Part shown: positions 17,164 to 25,132 of the stretch, piece by piece | How positions within the stretch are numbered: position 1 is the first letter of the stretch | Layout: every line of letters begins with the position of its first letter | Assembly (NCBI GenBank): GCA_023427985.1 | Contig: JAEYZM010000012.1 | Coordinates: 1-64,000 of the forward strand | Length of the DNA stretch: 64,000 bases | From: Bacteroidota bacterium | GTDB taxonomy: Bacteria > Bacteroidota > Bacteroidia > Sphingobacteriales > Sphingobacteriaceae | Direction of reading: 5' to 3' | Program-made: the position numbers and the translations under genes | Notes under the pieces: generated by a model | What the model saw: only the letters and a program-made list of their open reading frames with translations | Database searches by the model: none | What the model was told of the DNA's origin: nothing

Positions 17164-17475
17164 TTAAACTTTATTTTCTATAACTAATCTCACACGCATA
17201 CCTAATCCTTCTTCAAATATTTTATACAAAGTAGATAATTGAATATCGCATTTGCCATTCTCTAATCTTGAGATATAACTTTTTTTAGTACCAATTTTTA
17301 ACGCAAGCTCTTCTTGTGTCATATTAGCATATAACCTAGAATCTTTCAACAATTCCGATATCATAAAATACTGAGCCCTTTCTTCAAACATCTCACGTTT
17401 CTTAGAACCTGGCTTCCCATATTTAATATTTAAAAGTTCATCAAAGCTTTTAGCTTTTCTAATTATATCTTTCAT
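17164..17475 (-). CDS. higA: XRE-family antitoxin (HigA-like)
   Basis: A 103-residue DNA-binding protein. The helix-turn-helix spans about residues 52-92 (MTQEELALKIGTKKSYISRL is its core). It is the downstream gene of a two-gene unit with the RelE-fold toxin, 11 bases apart. The toxin-first order is typical of HigBA modules. The antitoxin should neutralise the toxin and repress the operon through the leader upstream of higB. The pair is more AT-rich than the neighbouring housekeeping genes, consistent with acquisition, though this is only a visual impression. Confidence 0.85.
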   Translation of the reverse strand: MKDIIRKAKSFDELLNIKYGKPGSKKREMFEERAQYFMISELLKDSRLYANMTQEELALKIGTKKSYISRLENGKCDIQLSTLYKIFEEGLGMRVRLVIENKV

Positions 17476-17486
17476 AAAATTTAATA

Positions 17487-17813
17487 CTATTTATTTCTGT
17501 ATTCTTTTAATAAACTATATGCTAGTTCTAATTCTTTAATAGGTGTTTTCTGTGATTTTTTCTTTATACAATTAAAAAGTACTATAATATTATTTTTATC
17601 GAAGCACGAAAATATTCTATAAATATTTCCCTCATATTCAATCCTAATTTCATATAAGCCTTTGTAATTAGTTACTTGTTTTAAAAATTTCTTTGGTACA
17701 GAATCAAGTTGTCGAATCATATTTAGAACATACTCGATCTTCTCTTGAACTTTGGCAGGCTGTCCGACATAGAATTCAATAAAATAATTCTTATAAAATA
17801 TTATCTCCCTCAT
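17487..17813 (-). CDS. higB: HigB-like RelE-superfamily toxin (Gp49-like)
   Basis: A 108-residue basic protein of the phage-derived Gp49/HigB family (PF05973). The diagnostic block is LYEIRIEYEGNIYRIFSCF near 68-86, followed by NNIIVLFNCIKKKSQKTP and a C-terminal ELELA helix. Family members are ribosome-dependent mRNA endonucleases that cut translated mRNA when the antitoxin is lost. The central RIEY...YRIF strand pair with Arg and the Lys-rich KKKSQKTP loop are retained, so it looks active. It is transcribed before higA. Confidence 0.85.
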   Translation of the reverse strand: MREIIFYKNYFIEFYVGQPAKVQEKIEYVLNMIRQLDSVPKKFLKQVTNYKGLYEIRIEYEGNIYRIFSCFDKNNIIVLFNCIKKKSQKTPIKELELAYSLLKEYRNK

Positions 17814-17943
17814 AACAAATCCCCATCACTATTTAATAATTATTATTTACAAAGTTAACTTAAAAGTTAACTAATTCCAAAATAAAAAATTCAAAGCATA
17901 TAGATATTAATTACCAAAAATAAGATAATAGAAAGCACTCATT

Positions 17944-18004
17944 AACCACTATCCACTAAAAACTAACACTAAAGTACTAGCACACTAGCATACTAGCATA
18001 CTAA
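17944..18004. repeat. ACTAGCATA-type tandem repeat upstream of yebC
   Basis: ACCACTATCCACTAAAAACT is followed by four copies of a TACTAGCA-like word (17973-18004). It belongs to the same family as the TAGTATGCTAG tract at 12788 in the opposite orientation. It ends just before the yebC promoter box. Confidence 0.75.
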
Positions 18005-18008
18005 TTTT

Positions 18009-18016
18009 TATATTTG
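18009..18016 (+). promoter_or_regulatory. Minus-7 box upstream of yebC
   Basis: TATATTTG fits TAnnTTTG. The implied transcript start lies about 12 bases before the ATG at 18035. The minus-33 region is occupied by the TACTAGCA repeat and shows no TTTG. Confidence 0.5.
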
Positions 18017-18034
18017 CCAAAATATAAAAATCCT

Positions 18035-18748
18035 ATGGGTCGCGCATTTGAAGCTAGAAAGCAATCGAAAATGAAACGTTGGGGTGCAATGGCGAAAGCC
18101 TTCACTCGTATTGGTAAAGATATTGTGATGGCGGTGAAAGCCGGTGGTCCGAATCCCGATACTAACTCGAAGTTAAGAGTGGTGATTCAGAACGCTAAAG
18201 GTGTGAACATGCCGAAGGATCGTATTGAGGCTGCAATTAAGCGTGCGGCCGACAAAGATACTTCATCGTACGAAGAGGTGGTATACGAGGGTTATGCTCC
18301 ACACGGGGTGGCGATTCTAGTAGAAGCATCGACCGATAACATCAACAGAACAGTAGGTGCAGTTCGTTCGTATTTCACGAAAGGTGGTGGAAGTTTGGGA
18401 ACATCGGGCATGTTGAATTTTATATTTGAACGCAAGGCTGTGTTCCGTATCAATGCAGAAGGATTGAACGTTGAAGATTTGGAATTGGAATTGATCGATT
18501 ACGGTGCCGATGAAATTGAGTTGGACGAAAATGAAATCATCGTTTACACAGAGTTTGAAGATTTTGGAAAAATGCAAAAAGCATTGGAGGAAAAAGGCTT
18601 GAACGTAATCAGTTCTGACTTCGAGCGCTTCCCTTTAACCTACACCAAAGTAACGAAAGAACAAGAAGCTGAAATCCAAAAGATGATTGATAAAATGGAA
18701 GAGGATGATGATGTGAATACGGTTTATCATAACATGGAAGTGGAGTAA
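18035..18748 (+). CDS. yebC: YebC/PmpR-family protein (TACO1-like)
   Basis: A 237-residue member of the YebC family, annotated as a DNA-binding transcriptional regulator and in recent work as a translation factor that relieves ribosome stalling on proline-rich stretches. N-terminal MGRAFEARKQSKMKRWGAMA, then NPDTNSKLRVVIQNAKGVNMP and ERKAVF are family signatures; all three domains are present. An upstream TTG frame lies inside the promoter box, so ATG 18035 is the start. The gene converges on the RsmB-like gene, and the 9 bases between their stops are part of the TCCCGATAGTTATCGGGA palindrome. Confidence 0.93.
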   Translation: MGRAFEARKQSKMKRWGAMAKAFTRIGKDIVMAVKAGGPNPDTNSKLRVVIQNAKGVNMPKDRIEAAIKRAADKDTSSYEEVVYEGYAPHGVAILVEASTDNINRTVGAVRSYFTKGGGSLGTSGMLNFIFERKAVFRINAEGLNVEDLELELIDYGADEIELDENEIIVYTEFEDFGKMQKALEEKGLNVISSDFERFPLTYTKVTKEQEAEIQKMIDKMEEDDDVNTVYHNMEVE

Positions 18749-18766
18749 TCCCGATAGTTATCGGGA
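18749..18766. repeat. Dispersed palindrome at convergent stops
   Basis: TCCCGATAGTTATCGGGA begins right after the yebC stop and supplies the stop codon and last Ser-Arg codons of the rsmB-like gene on the other strand. It is one of four copies in the window. No T run follows, so it is not a textbook intrinsic terminator. Confidence 0.8.
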
Positions 18767-19912
18767 GCAAATGAGGGTGGCGATGAACATGGTATCGGCT
18801 TTGTCGTTATAACCTTTGATGTATTCCATATTGCTGATTTTTAAGTTATGGGCTTGAGCGAGTTTTTCTACGACCACTTCGTTTTCTTTTGCAAAGACTG
18901 AACAGGTAATGTAAATCATCGGCTTGCCTTTCTTCAAAAATTGAATCGCATTATCGGCAATTGCGTACTGCAATTCTGAAAAATAATTTAGATTGTCGAT
19001 GTCTACCTCTTGGATACGTTCTGGCGTACGTGACCAAGTGCCGGAACCGGTGCAAGGTGCATCGAGTATAATACCATCGAAAGTTTCAGGCTCAAAAGAA
19101 TTGATTTCTGCCATCAAATCAATCACTCTTCTTTTATACTTGTCGATGCCTGCGCGTTTAAATCGCTCATCGAGATTTACTAAAATGGTGTCGCGAACAT
19201 CGGAACACATCAAATAACAATTGGGCTCCAGCTCCTTTAATAACAAAGACTTTCCGCCACTTGCTGCACAACAATCCCACCAGTATTCGTTGACTTTTGG
19301 ATGCATATAATTAATTACTTGTTGCGACGATTTATCTTGTACTTCAAATAAATATTCGGTCGACTCTTCCAATTTTGTTGCATTGTTTAATCGGAATGTG
19401 CGACCTTCTTTGCTGTATGAAATATTTTGTTCCGATAAAAATTTCTCCAATGCTGCATGTTTGTTTTCTATGGCACGTAAAAATAAATCGGGCTGAATAA
19501 AATGTGATTTTAAAAACGCATCGCGATCTATCTGCTCCGATATTTCTGCATACAATGGAAATACATCGTTCAAATTAAAATCGGCATACCGTTTAGAAAT
19601 AAATGCAATACGCTCATCGAGTCCAAGTTCAAAGCCTTGCTCCCATTCGACTTTATGATGCAACATAAAATCTCGATCGAAATTTCCGCATAAGAACAAT
19701 GCAACAAATAATCGCTCCCTTGGCGCATGTTCTTTCAATGCATCGCCCAATCGGAAATAGGAATACATTAAATTTTGTAGGAACTTACGGTCTCTAGAAC
19801 CCATCTGTTTATTGGCTCTAAAGAACTCTTTCAAGAAACGCGATAAGGGATATTGATGCGTGTAATTTTCGAGGCATTCTAAAAACAAACGTACTCTATG
19901 CTCATGAATCAT
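18758..19912 (-). CDS. RsmB/NOP2-family RNA (cytosine-5) methyltransferase
   Basis: A 384-residue SAM-dependent m5C RNA methyltransferase. The SAM-binding motif is CCAASGGKS at 214-222; motif IV DAPCTGSG at 284-291 contains C287, and motif VI TCSVFAKENE has C337, the two-cysteine arrangement of this family. The long N-terminal region resembles the NusB-like domain of RsmB, so 16S rRNA is the likely target; tRNA cannot be excluded. The start codon overlaps the stop of the periplasmic binding protein gene by 4 bases (ATGA), giving a guaA - binding protein - methyltransferase operon. Confidence 0.88.
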   Translation of the reverse strand: MIHEHRVRLFLECLENYTHQYPLSRFLKEFFRANKQMGSRDRKFLQNLMYSYFRLGDALKEHAPRERLFVALFLCGNFDRDFMLHHKVEWEQGFELGLDERIAFISKRYADFNLNDVFPLYAEISEQIDRDAFLKSHFIQPDLFLRAIENKHAALEKFLSEQNISYSKEGRTFRLNNATKLEESTEYLFEVQDKSSQQVINYMHPKVNEYWWDCCAASGGKSLLLKELEPNCYLMCSDVRDTILVNLDERFKRAGIDKYKRRVIDLMAEINSFEPETFDGIILDAPCTGSGTWSRTPERIQEVDIDNLNYFSELQYAIADNAIQFLKKGKPMIYITCSVFAKENEVVVEKLAQAHNLKISNMEYIKGYNDKADTMFIATLICSR

Positions 19913-21018
19913 TGCAAACGAATTAAGCCTTCTTCTGAAAACAATAAAATATACAAAGCCTTATTTCTCCCCCAGTCGGCCTTCGTAGAATACTGATACC
20001 TCGTTCCCAAACCATCGTACTGATACGTACTTTTCAAAAAGGAATTGTCGTAGGCAGTCAAATAAAAAAACTGCTGGTCAAATGCTTTGAAAGATAATTC
20101 CGTTGGCTCTGTATAAAAACTACTTCTGTATTTTTGAACAAATTCATTCACCGATGAATCGTTGTAATCCACAAAATACGATGAAGTGGTATGCACTTTA
20201 TATTTCAAAAATAATTTTGGGTCGATGGTTTGATAATCAATCCAAACGGGATGAACAATTAAGTTGATGCGGTAATTATCTTTCAAATCTTCTAAAAACT
20301 TAAACAACTTAATCGCATAGGCCTGATCGCCTGAAGGAATCACAATATAATTTTCCTTTGTCTTAGAAAGCTGCGCGATCACTGGCGCATACCCTTCCTT
20401 ATTGCTTAAAATTTCTTTATGCGTAATCTTCTTATCGAGCGAATCCATTTGCTGCACAAAAGCTTTTGCATAACGCGTCTCCGCTAATAATCCCGATCGT
20501 AAAATTACATAATTGCTTGGCTTCAATTTATAAATGTATCGAGCCATTGCCTTCGCATGATCTTCCAAGGTATTGCCCGCAACGAGCACATCTTTTTGTT
20601 TCCAAGATTTATCGATAGCAGGAGAAAGTGCTGAAATAATTTTCGATTTTAGAAATGGATTGTGTTTGATCAACAAGGTAATTTCTGCAGGCGTTAATGC
20701 TGCAAAAATGTATTCAGCCTTTAATAAATCTGGATCACGTGCAATGGTTTTAAGTTCGTTGCTGTCCGACTTAGAATCGAAGACACGCACTTGAAAGGTA
20801 TACCCTTTTTTACTCAAAGAATCCAAAGCAAGTTTGGCACCTCGGTAATAGTCGATCGCAAAATTTGCACGCGCGAATGCCGACTGTTCCAGCACTACAT
20901 CGGCATTGATTTCCGATGCATTGAAAGGCAATATGAATGCAATGTTCCAGTCCTTATCTTTTGCATTTGCTTGGAGCAAAACAAAAAATAAAAGAATGGA
21001 ACTTGCGATTCTTTTCAA
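19909..21018 (-). CDS. Exported periplasmic-binding-fold protein, unknown ligand
   Basis: A protein of about 369 residues with a type I periplasmic-binding fold (LivJ/amino-acid-receptor-like): IAFILPFN opening strand, DYYRGAKLALDSL helix, and a central AALTPAEITLL segment. The best start is TTG at 21018, which gives a clean signal peptide (MKRIASSILLFFVLLQANA) and begins 10 bases after the guaA stop; the longer frame beginning at 21078 would overlap guaA and lacks a proper signal start. No ABC permease or ATPase lies nearby, so it may be a stand-alone periplasmic sensor or a peptidoglycan- or secretion-linked protein. It is cotranscribed with guaA and the methyltransferase. Confidence 0.75.
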   Translation of the reverse strand: MKRIASSILLFFVLLQANAKDKDWNIAFILPFNASEINADVVLEQSAFARANFAIDYYRGAKLALDSLSKKGYTFQVRVFDSKSDSNELKTIARDPDLLKAEYIFAALTPAEITLLIKHNPFLKSKIISALSPAIDKSWKQKDVLVAGNTLEDHAKAMARYIYKLKPSNYVILRSGLLAETRYAKAFVQQMDSLDKKITHKEILSNKEGYAPVIAQLSKTKENYIVIPSGDQAYAIKLFKFLEDLKDNYRINLIVHPVWIDYQTIDPKLFLKYKVHTTSSYFVDYNDSSVNEFVQKYRSSFYTEPTELSFKAFDQQFFYLTAYDNSFLKSTYQYDGLGTRYQYSTKADWGRNKALYILLFSEEGLIRLQ

Positions 21019-21028
21019 AAAAAATTTC

Positions 21029-22558
21029 TTATTCCCACTCAATGGTAGCAGGTGGTTTTGAACTGATGTCATATACAACTCTGTTTACGCCTTTCACTTT
21101 GTTGATGATATCGTTTGAAATTTTCGCTAACAAGTCGTACGGTAAATGCGACCAATCGGCTGTCATCCCATCCAACGATTCCACCGCGCGTAATGCAATC
21201 ACATGTTCGTAAGTACGCTCATCACCCATCACTCCTACCGATTGTACCGGTAAGAAAATTGCGCCCGCTTGCCATACCTTATCGTACCATCCGGAGTTCT
21301 TCAAATTCTCAATGTAAATTGCATCGGCTTCTTGTAAGATAGCAATTTTTTCTGGAGTAATTTCACCTAAAATTCTGATTGCCAATCCAGGTCCAGGGAA
21401 TGGATGTCTATTTAATATTTTTGGGTCGATGCCTAAGCTCGCACCAACTCTTCTCACTTCGTCTTTAAACAAGGTATTCAATGGCTCCACCACTTTCAAC
21501 TTCATATAGTCGGGCAATCCGCCTACGTTATGATGCGATTTAATGGTAGCCGATGGACCTTTCACCGATACCGATTCAATCACATCGGGATAAATGGTTC
21601 CTTGTCCCAACCACTTTGCATTTTCAACCTGATGTGATGCTTCATCGAACACATCGACAAAAACTTTTCCAATGGCTTTACGCTTTTGCTCTGGATCGCT
21701 CAGTCCTTTTAATGCCGTATAAAATAAATCTTTCGCATCCACCCCTTTCACGTTCAATCCCATATGCTGATACGATTCCAATACTTCTTCAAATTCATTT
21801 TTGCGCAACAATCCATTATCAACAAAAATGCAATGAAGATTTTTGCCGATGGCTTTATGCAATAAGATGGCTGCTACGGATGAATCCACTCCGCCCGAAA
21901 GACCTAATATTACCTTGTCGTCGCCGATTTTTGTTTTCAATTCTTCGATCGTCGTTTCAATGAATGAATCTGGAGTCCAATCTTGTTTGCAATCGCAAAT
22001 TCCAACTAAGAAATTATACAATAAATGTTTTCCATCGACCGAATGTGTTACTTCTGGATGGAATTGTATGCCGTAAATATTGCTGTCTTTAATTTGATAG
22101 GCTGCAACCTTTACCGAGTCGGTGCTCGCAATAATTTCAAAATTCGCAGGCACATCGGAAATCGTATCGCCATGACTCATCCACACTTGAGAGCCAGCAC
22201 TAACAGCCGATAATAAATTGTTCGAATGGTTGATGAATTGCAAATTTGCTCTTCCGTATTCTCTGATTTTCGATGGCATCACATTGCCGCCCGATTTCTG
22301 CGCGATCAATTGTGCACCGTAGCAAACGCCCAATACTGGAGCGTGTTTAGCCAAAGACATAAAGTCGATGTCGGGAGCATTTTCCTCACGAACCGAATGC
22401 GGACTACCCGATAAGATGATACCTTTTACATCGGCAGTAATTTCAGGAACTTTGTTGTAAGGATGGATTTCGCAATAAACATTTAACTCTCTGACTCTGC
22501 GCGCGATAAGCTGTGTATATTGAGAGCCAAAATCGAAGATTATAATTTTTTCAGCCAT
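21029..22558 (-). CDS. guaA: GMP synthase (glutamine-hydrolysing)
   Basis: A 509-residue enzyme converting XMP to GMP with glutamine nitrogen. The class I amidotransferase domain (1-190) has Cys79 in GVCYGAQ and the His-Glu pair in FHPEV (H167, E169). The ATP-pyrophosphatase domain has PP-loop SGGVDSS at 221-227 and the C-terminal dimerisation domain ends PPATIEWE, as in complete GuaA. ATG 22558 is preferred over a TTG two codons earlier. The promoter box TATCTTTG lies only 3 bases before this ATG, so the transcript may be leaderless. Confidence 0.97.
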   Translation of the reverse strand: MAEKIIIFDFGSQYTQLIARRVRELNVYCEIHPYNKVPEITADVKGIILSGSPHSVREENAPDIDFMSLAKHAPVLGVCYGAQLIAQKSGGNVMPSKIREYGRANLQFINHSNNLLSAVSAGSQVWMSHGDTISDVPANFEIIASTDSVKVAAYQIKDSNIYGIQFHPEVTHSVDGKHLLYNFLVGICDCKQDWTPDSFIETTIEELKTKIGDDKVILGLSGGVDSSVAAILLHKAIGKNLHCIFVDNGLLRKNEFEEVLESYQHMGLNVKGVDAKDLFYTALKGLSDPEQKRKAIGKVFVDVFDEASHQVENAKWLGQGTIYPDVIESVSVKGPSATIKSHHNVGGLPDYMKLKVVEPLNTLFKDEVRRVGASLGIDPKILNRHPFPGPGLAIRILGEITPEKIAILQEADAIYIENLKNSGWYDKVWQAGAIFLPVQSVGVMGDERTYEHVIALRAVESLDGMTADWSHLPYDLLAKISNDIINKVKGVNRVVYDISSKPPATIEWE

Positions 22559-22561
22559 GGG

Positions 22562-22569
22562 CAAAGATA
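22562..22569 (-). promoter_or_regulatory. Minus-7 box directly before guaA
   Basis: Minus-strand TATCTTTG (TAnnTTTG) ends 3 bases before the guaA ATG. Normal spacing places the transcript start at or within the start codon, so a leaderless mRNA is implied if the box is used. The identical octamer precedes purF. Confidence 0.45.
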
Positions 22570-22572
22570 AAT

Positions 22573-23031
22573 TTATTCTCGATATCTTTCTGTGCTCACA
22601 CCAAACTTATTTAAAAAATCTACGCCCTCATCGCTCGCCAGTCCTTTATATTCGGCATAAGAATGCAAATAAAAAACTTTTTTAACTCCCGATGAGAAGA
22701 TCAATCGAGCACAACTCAAACAGGGCGAAAGCGTTGTATACAACGTACTTCCCTCCAATTGCGCACCGTTCTTCACAGCAAATAAAATCGCATTTTCTTC
22801 AGCATGCAAAGCCAAGGAACAAGAGCCTTTAGAATCGCGCGGACAGCCTTGCTCTGGCCATTCCTCATCGCAATTATGTGTACCCGAAGGCGGACCATTA
22901 TATCCGATAGAGATGATGCGTGTATCTTTCACCAAGACCGCTCCAACTTGAGCCTTGATGCAATGTGAACGCTTCGCAAGATCTGATGCGAGGTTCATGA
23001 AGATGTGGTTGAAAGATGGTCTTGTGTTCAT
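22573..23031 (-). CDS. dCMP deaminase (CDA family)
   Basis: A 152-residue zinc deaminase that converts dCMP to dUMP for thymidylate synthesis. The zinc-site motif HAEEN is at 76-80 (His76 ligand, Glu78 catalytic) with PCLSC at 103-107 (Cys104 and Cys107 ligands). The inserted Cys-rich region GTHNCDEEWPEQGCPR fits the dCMP deaminase/ComEB subfamily rather than cytidine deaminase. It lies 14 bases upstream of guaA on the same strand, so the two nucleotide genes may share transcripts. Its start is 1 base from an intergenic repeat block. Confidence 0.93.
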   Translation of the reverse strand: MNTRPSFNHIFMNLASDLAKRSHCIKAQVGAVLVKDTRIISIGYNGPPSGTHNCDEEWPEQGCPRDSKGSCSLALHAEENAILFAVKNGAQLEGSTLYTTLSPCLSCARLIFSSGVKKVFYLHSYAEYKGLASDEGVDFLNKFGVSTERYRE

Positions 23032-23032
23032 A

Positions 23033-23180
23033 GGTTCGTATGCTCGTGGGTTCTCCCGATAGCTATCGGGAGGTTCGTAGGTTTCCCGAATACTCGGGAC
23101 TAAAGCGTGGGTTCGATTACTCCACGTTTTTCTATTTTCTATTTTCTATTTTCTTTTTACGTGATACACCGTTCTTAATT
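23033..23180. repeat. Composite intergenic repeat block
   Basis: Several word families stand in a row: GGTTCGTATGCTCGTGGG, the palindrome CTCCCGATAGCTATCGGGAG (23053-23072), CCCGAATACTCGGG, a CGTGG...CCACG stem, TATTTTC tandem words (about 23130-23155) and TTCTTAATTCTTAATTCC. The last family continues past 23182 into the end of the sugar transporter gene. Confidence 0.8.
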
Positions 23181-23181
23181 C

Positions 23182-24420
23182 TTAATTCCTAATTCTGAAT
23201 TTCCAAGCGTACCCGACTACCATCGCATAACAAGGCAATAACAAAACATAGGCTTGCTGCGGGTTGTAACTGTCTGCTAGTCGGCCGTAAACCAATGGCA
23301 AAATAGCTCCTCCGGCAATGGCCATAATGAGCAATGAGGATCCCAGCTTGGTATATCGGCCTAAACCTTTAATTGCCATCGGCCAAATCGCTGGCCACAT
23401 CAAGGAATTCGACAATCCCAATAATGCGATGCTTGCCACGGAATAATAACCCGATGTAACAATTGCCGATGCACTAAAAACAATCGATAGTATTCCCGAA
23501 ATCAACAATGCTTTTTCTTGTTTAATGTATTTTGGAATGCTGATGATACCAAGGATATATCCGATTACCATTGCAACTAATGTGAATGATGTAAAATTTT
23601 TCGCTTGTGAAAGTTCAATGCCTTGATACACCCCATAATTAATAATCGTATCGCCAGCAATCACTTCCACACCAACGTATAGAAACAAAGTGATAACACC
23701 CCACATCAAATTCCCATACGCATAAATGGGCTTATCTTCTTTTGTTTCTGCCGATGTTTCCTCGTCCTGTTCAATGTTGGGTAAATTCATAAAATAGATG
23801 ATCAATGAAAGAACAATGAGTACTGCGGTGATGATCAAATACGGTACAATAACGCGTTCCGCTAATGCATCGAGTTCCATCGCCTTGCTTGTGGAATCAA
23901 ATGTTTTCAAGCGTTCCACGAGCTGATCGGCATCTTTCAACACAATGGCACCCAAAATGATGGGACTCAATACACCTGCAATTTTATTGCAAATACCCAT
24001 GATGCTGATGCGTTTCGCTGCGCTTTCGAGCGGACCTAAAATCGTGACGTATGGATTCGAGGCAGTTTGTAAAATGGAAAGACCAGTGCCTAAAACAAAA
24101 AGGCCGGTTAAGAATAAAAAGTACGTGCGTGTGATGGCGGCTGGAATAAACAATGCCGCACCAATGGCCATTACAAAAAGTCCTAAGCTCATACCATTTT
24201 TAAATCCCGTTTTGTTAAGCACCCATGCACTGGGAATGGCCATCACAAAATAAGAAATGTAAAATGCGAAGGCTACGAGCAGCGATTCGAAATTGTTGAG
24301 TTCGCAAGCGATTTTTAAATAGGGAATTAAAATTCCATTGAGCCAAGTGACAAATCCGAAAATGAAAAACAAAATCGCAATTACCCCAAAGGCAAATCCA
24401 TAGTTCTGATTTTTTGACAT
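23182..24420 (-). CDS. FucP-like sugar MFS transporter
   Basis: A 412-residue, 12-helix major facilitator of the FucP/glucose-galactose family (sugar:H+ symport). N-terminal FFIFGFVTWLNGILIPYLK is the first-helix signature of this subfamily, and the cytoplasmic loop around 215-235 is Glu/Lys-rich. No sugar-processing gene adjoins it, so the sugar is unknown. The last six codons (KFRIRN) and the stop are encoded by the TTAATTCCTAATTCTGAATT repeat, which suggests the natural C-terminus was altered by the repeat. It is divergent from lysE. Confidence 0.88.
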   Translation of the reverse strand: MSKNQNYGFAFGVIAILFFIFGFVTWLNGILIPYLKIACELNNFESLLVAFAFYISYFVMAIPSAWVLNKTGFKNGMSLGLFVMAIGAALFIPAAITRTYFLFLTGLFVLGTGLSILQTASNPYVTILGPLESAAKRISIMGICNKIAGVLSPIILGAIVLKDADQLVERLKTFDSTSKAMELDALAERVIVPYLIITAVLIVLSLIIYFMNLPNIEQDEETSAETKEDKPIYAYGNLMWGVITLFLYVGVEVIAGDTIINYGVYQGIELSQAKNFTSFTLVAMVIGYILGIISIPKYIKQEKALLISGILSIVFSASAIVTSGYYSVASIALLGLSNSLMWPAIWPMAIKGLGRYTKLGSSLLIMAIAGGAILPLVYGRLADSYNPQQAYVLLLPCYAMVVGYAWKFRIRN

Positions 24421-24505
24421 AACAGGTTTTAGAACGATAATAATACGTAATATATTTAAATTATGAATTTGTTTCCTCCATATTTTTTTGGCATTTTAGC
24501 GGGGT

Positions 24506-25132
24506 ATGTATAAAATAATCTTAGGAGGAATTACAGCCGGACTGTTGATGACCATTATGACAGGTCCAGCATTTTTCTCGCTTATACGTACCAGCATACA
24601 AAAAGGATTTCTCTCCGGAGCCCTCTTTGCATTGGGAGTTTTCTTTGCCGATACCATATTTGTAGTGACTACATTTTTAGGTGCAAGCCTCATCTCTTTA
24701 GCAGAAGCCAATCAAAAAATCATTGCCATAGTTGGTGGCATTTTTTTAATTCTTATTGGCTATAGATATTTTACCAAAAGTCCCAAAATCGACATCGATG
24801 AAGAGTCGACCAACACCAATAAAAAACTAAAAAACACTGGATATTTTTTAAAAGGCTTGCTCATGAATCTATTGAATCCGGGCATGCTTTTTTACTGGAT
24901 AGGATTGGTTTCGTATTTGGGTACGAATGCCGACTATACCAATGAAGACATTAAAGTCTTTATCTTTTGTTCGATGGTCACCGTACTCTCCACCGATTTA
25001 GCGAAAGCCTATTTCGCAAGCAAAGTACGACACTTATTCTCCGAAAAAGTTGTGCTTTGGATGAACCGCATTGTAGGCGCTGCCTTAATGATCTTTGCAA
25101 TTGTTATGGTTGTAAAGGTTTTCTTTTTTTAA
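24506..25132 (+). CDS. LysE-family translocator
   Basis: A 208-residue membrane protein with six predicted helices in the LysE/RhtB exporter family. The N-terminal GGITAGLLMTIMTGPAFFSL is the first-helix signature and LLMNLLNPGMLFYW is the conserved NP-containing helix. It probably exports an amino acid or related metabolite. It converges on purF: the TTAA at 25129-25132 contains the stop codons of both genes. Confidence 0.88.
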   Translation: MYKIILGGITAGLLMTIMTGPAFFSLIRTSIQKGFLSGALFALGVFFADTIFVVTTFLGASLISLAEANQKIIAIVGGIFLILIGYRYFTKSPKIDIDEESTNTNKKLKNTGYFLKGLLMNLLNPGMLFYWIGLVSYLGTNADYTNEDIKVFIFCSMVTVLSTDLAKAYFASKVRHLFSEKVVLWMNRIVGAALMIFAIVMVVKVFFF

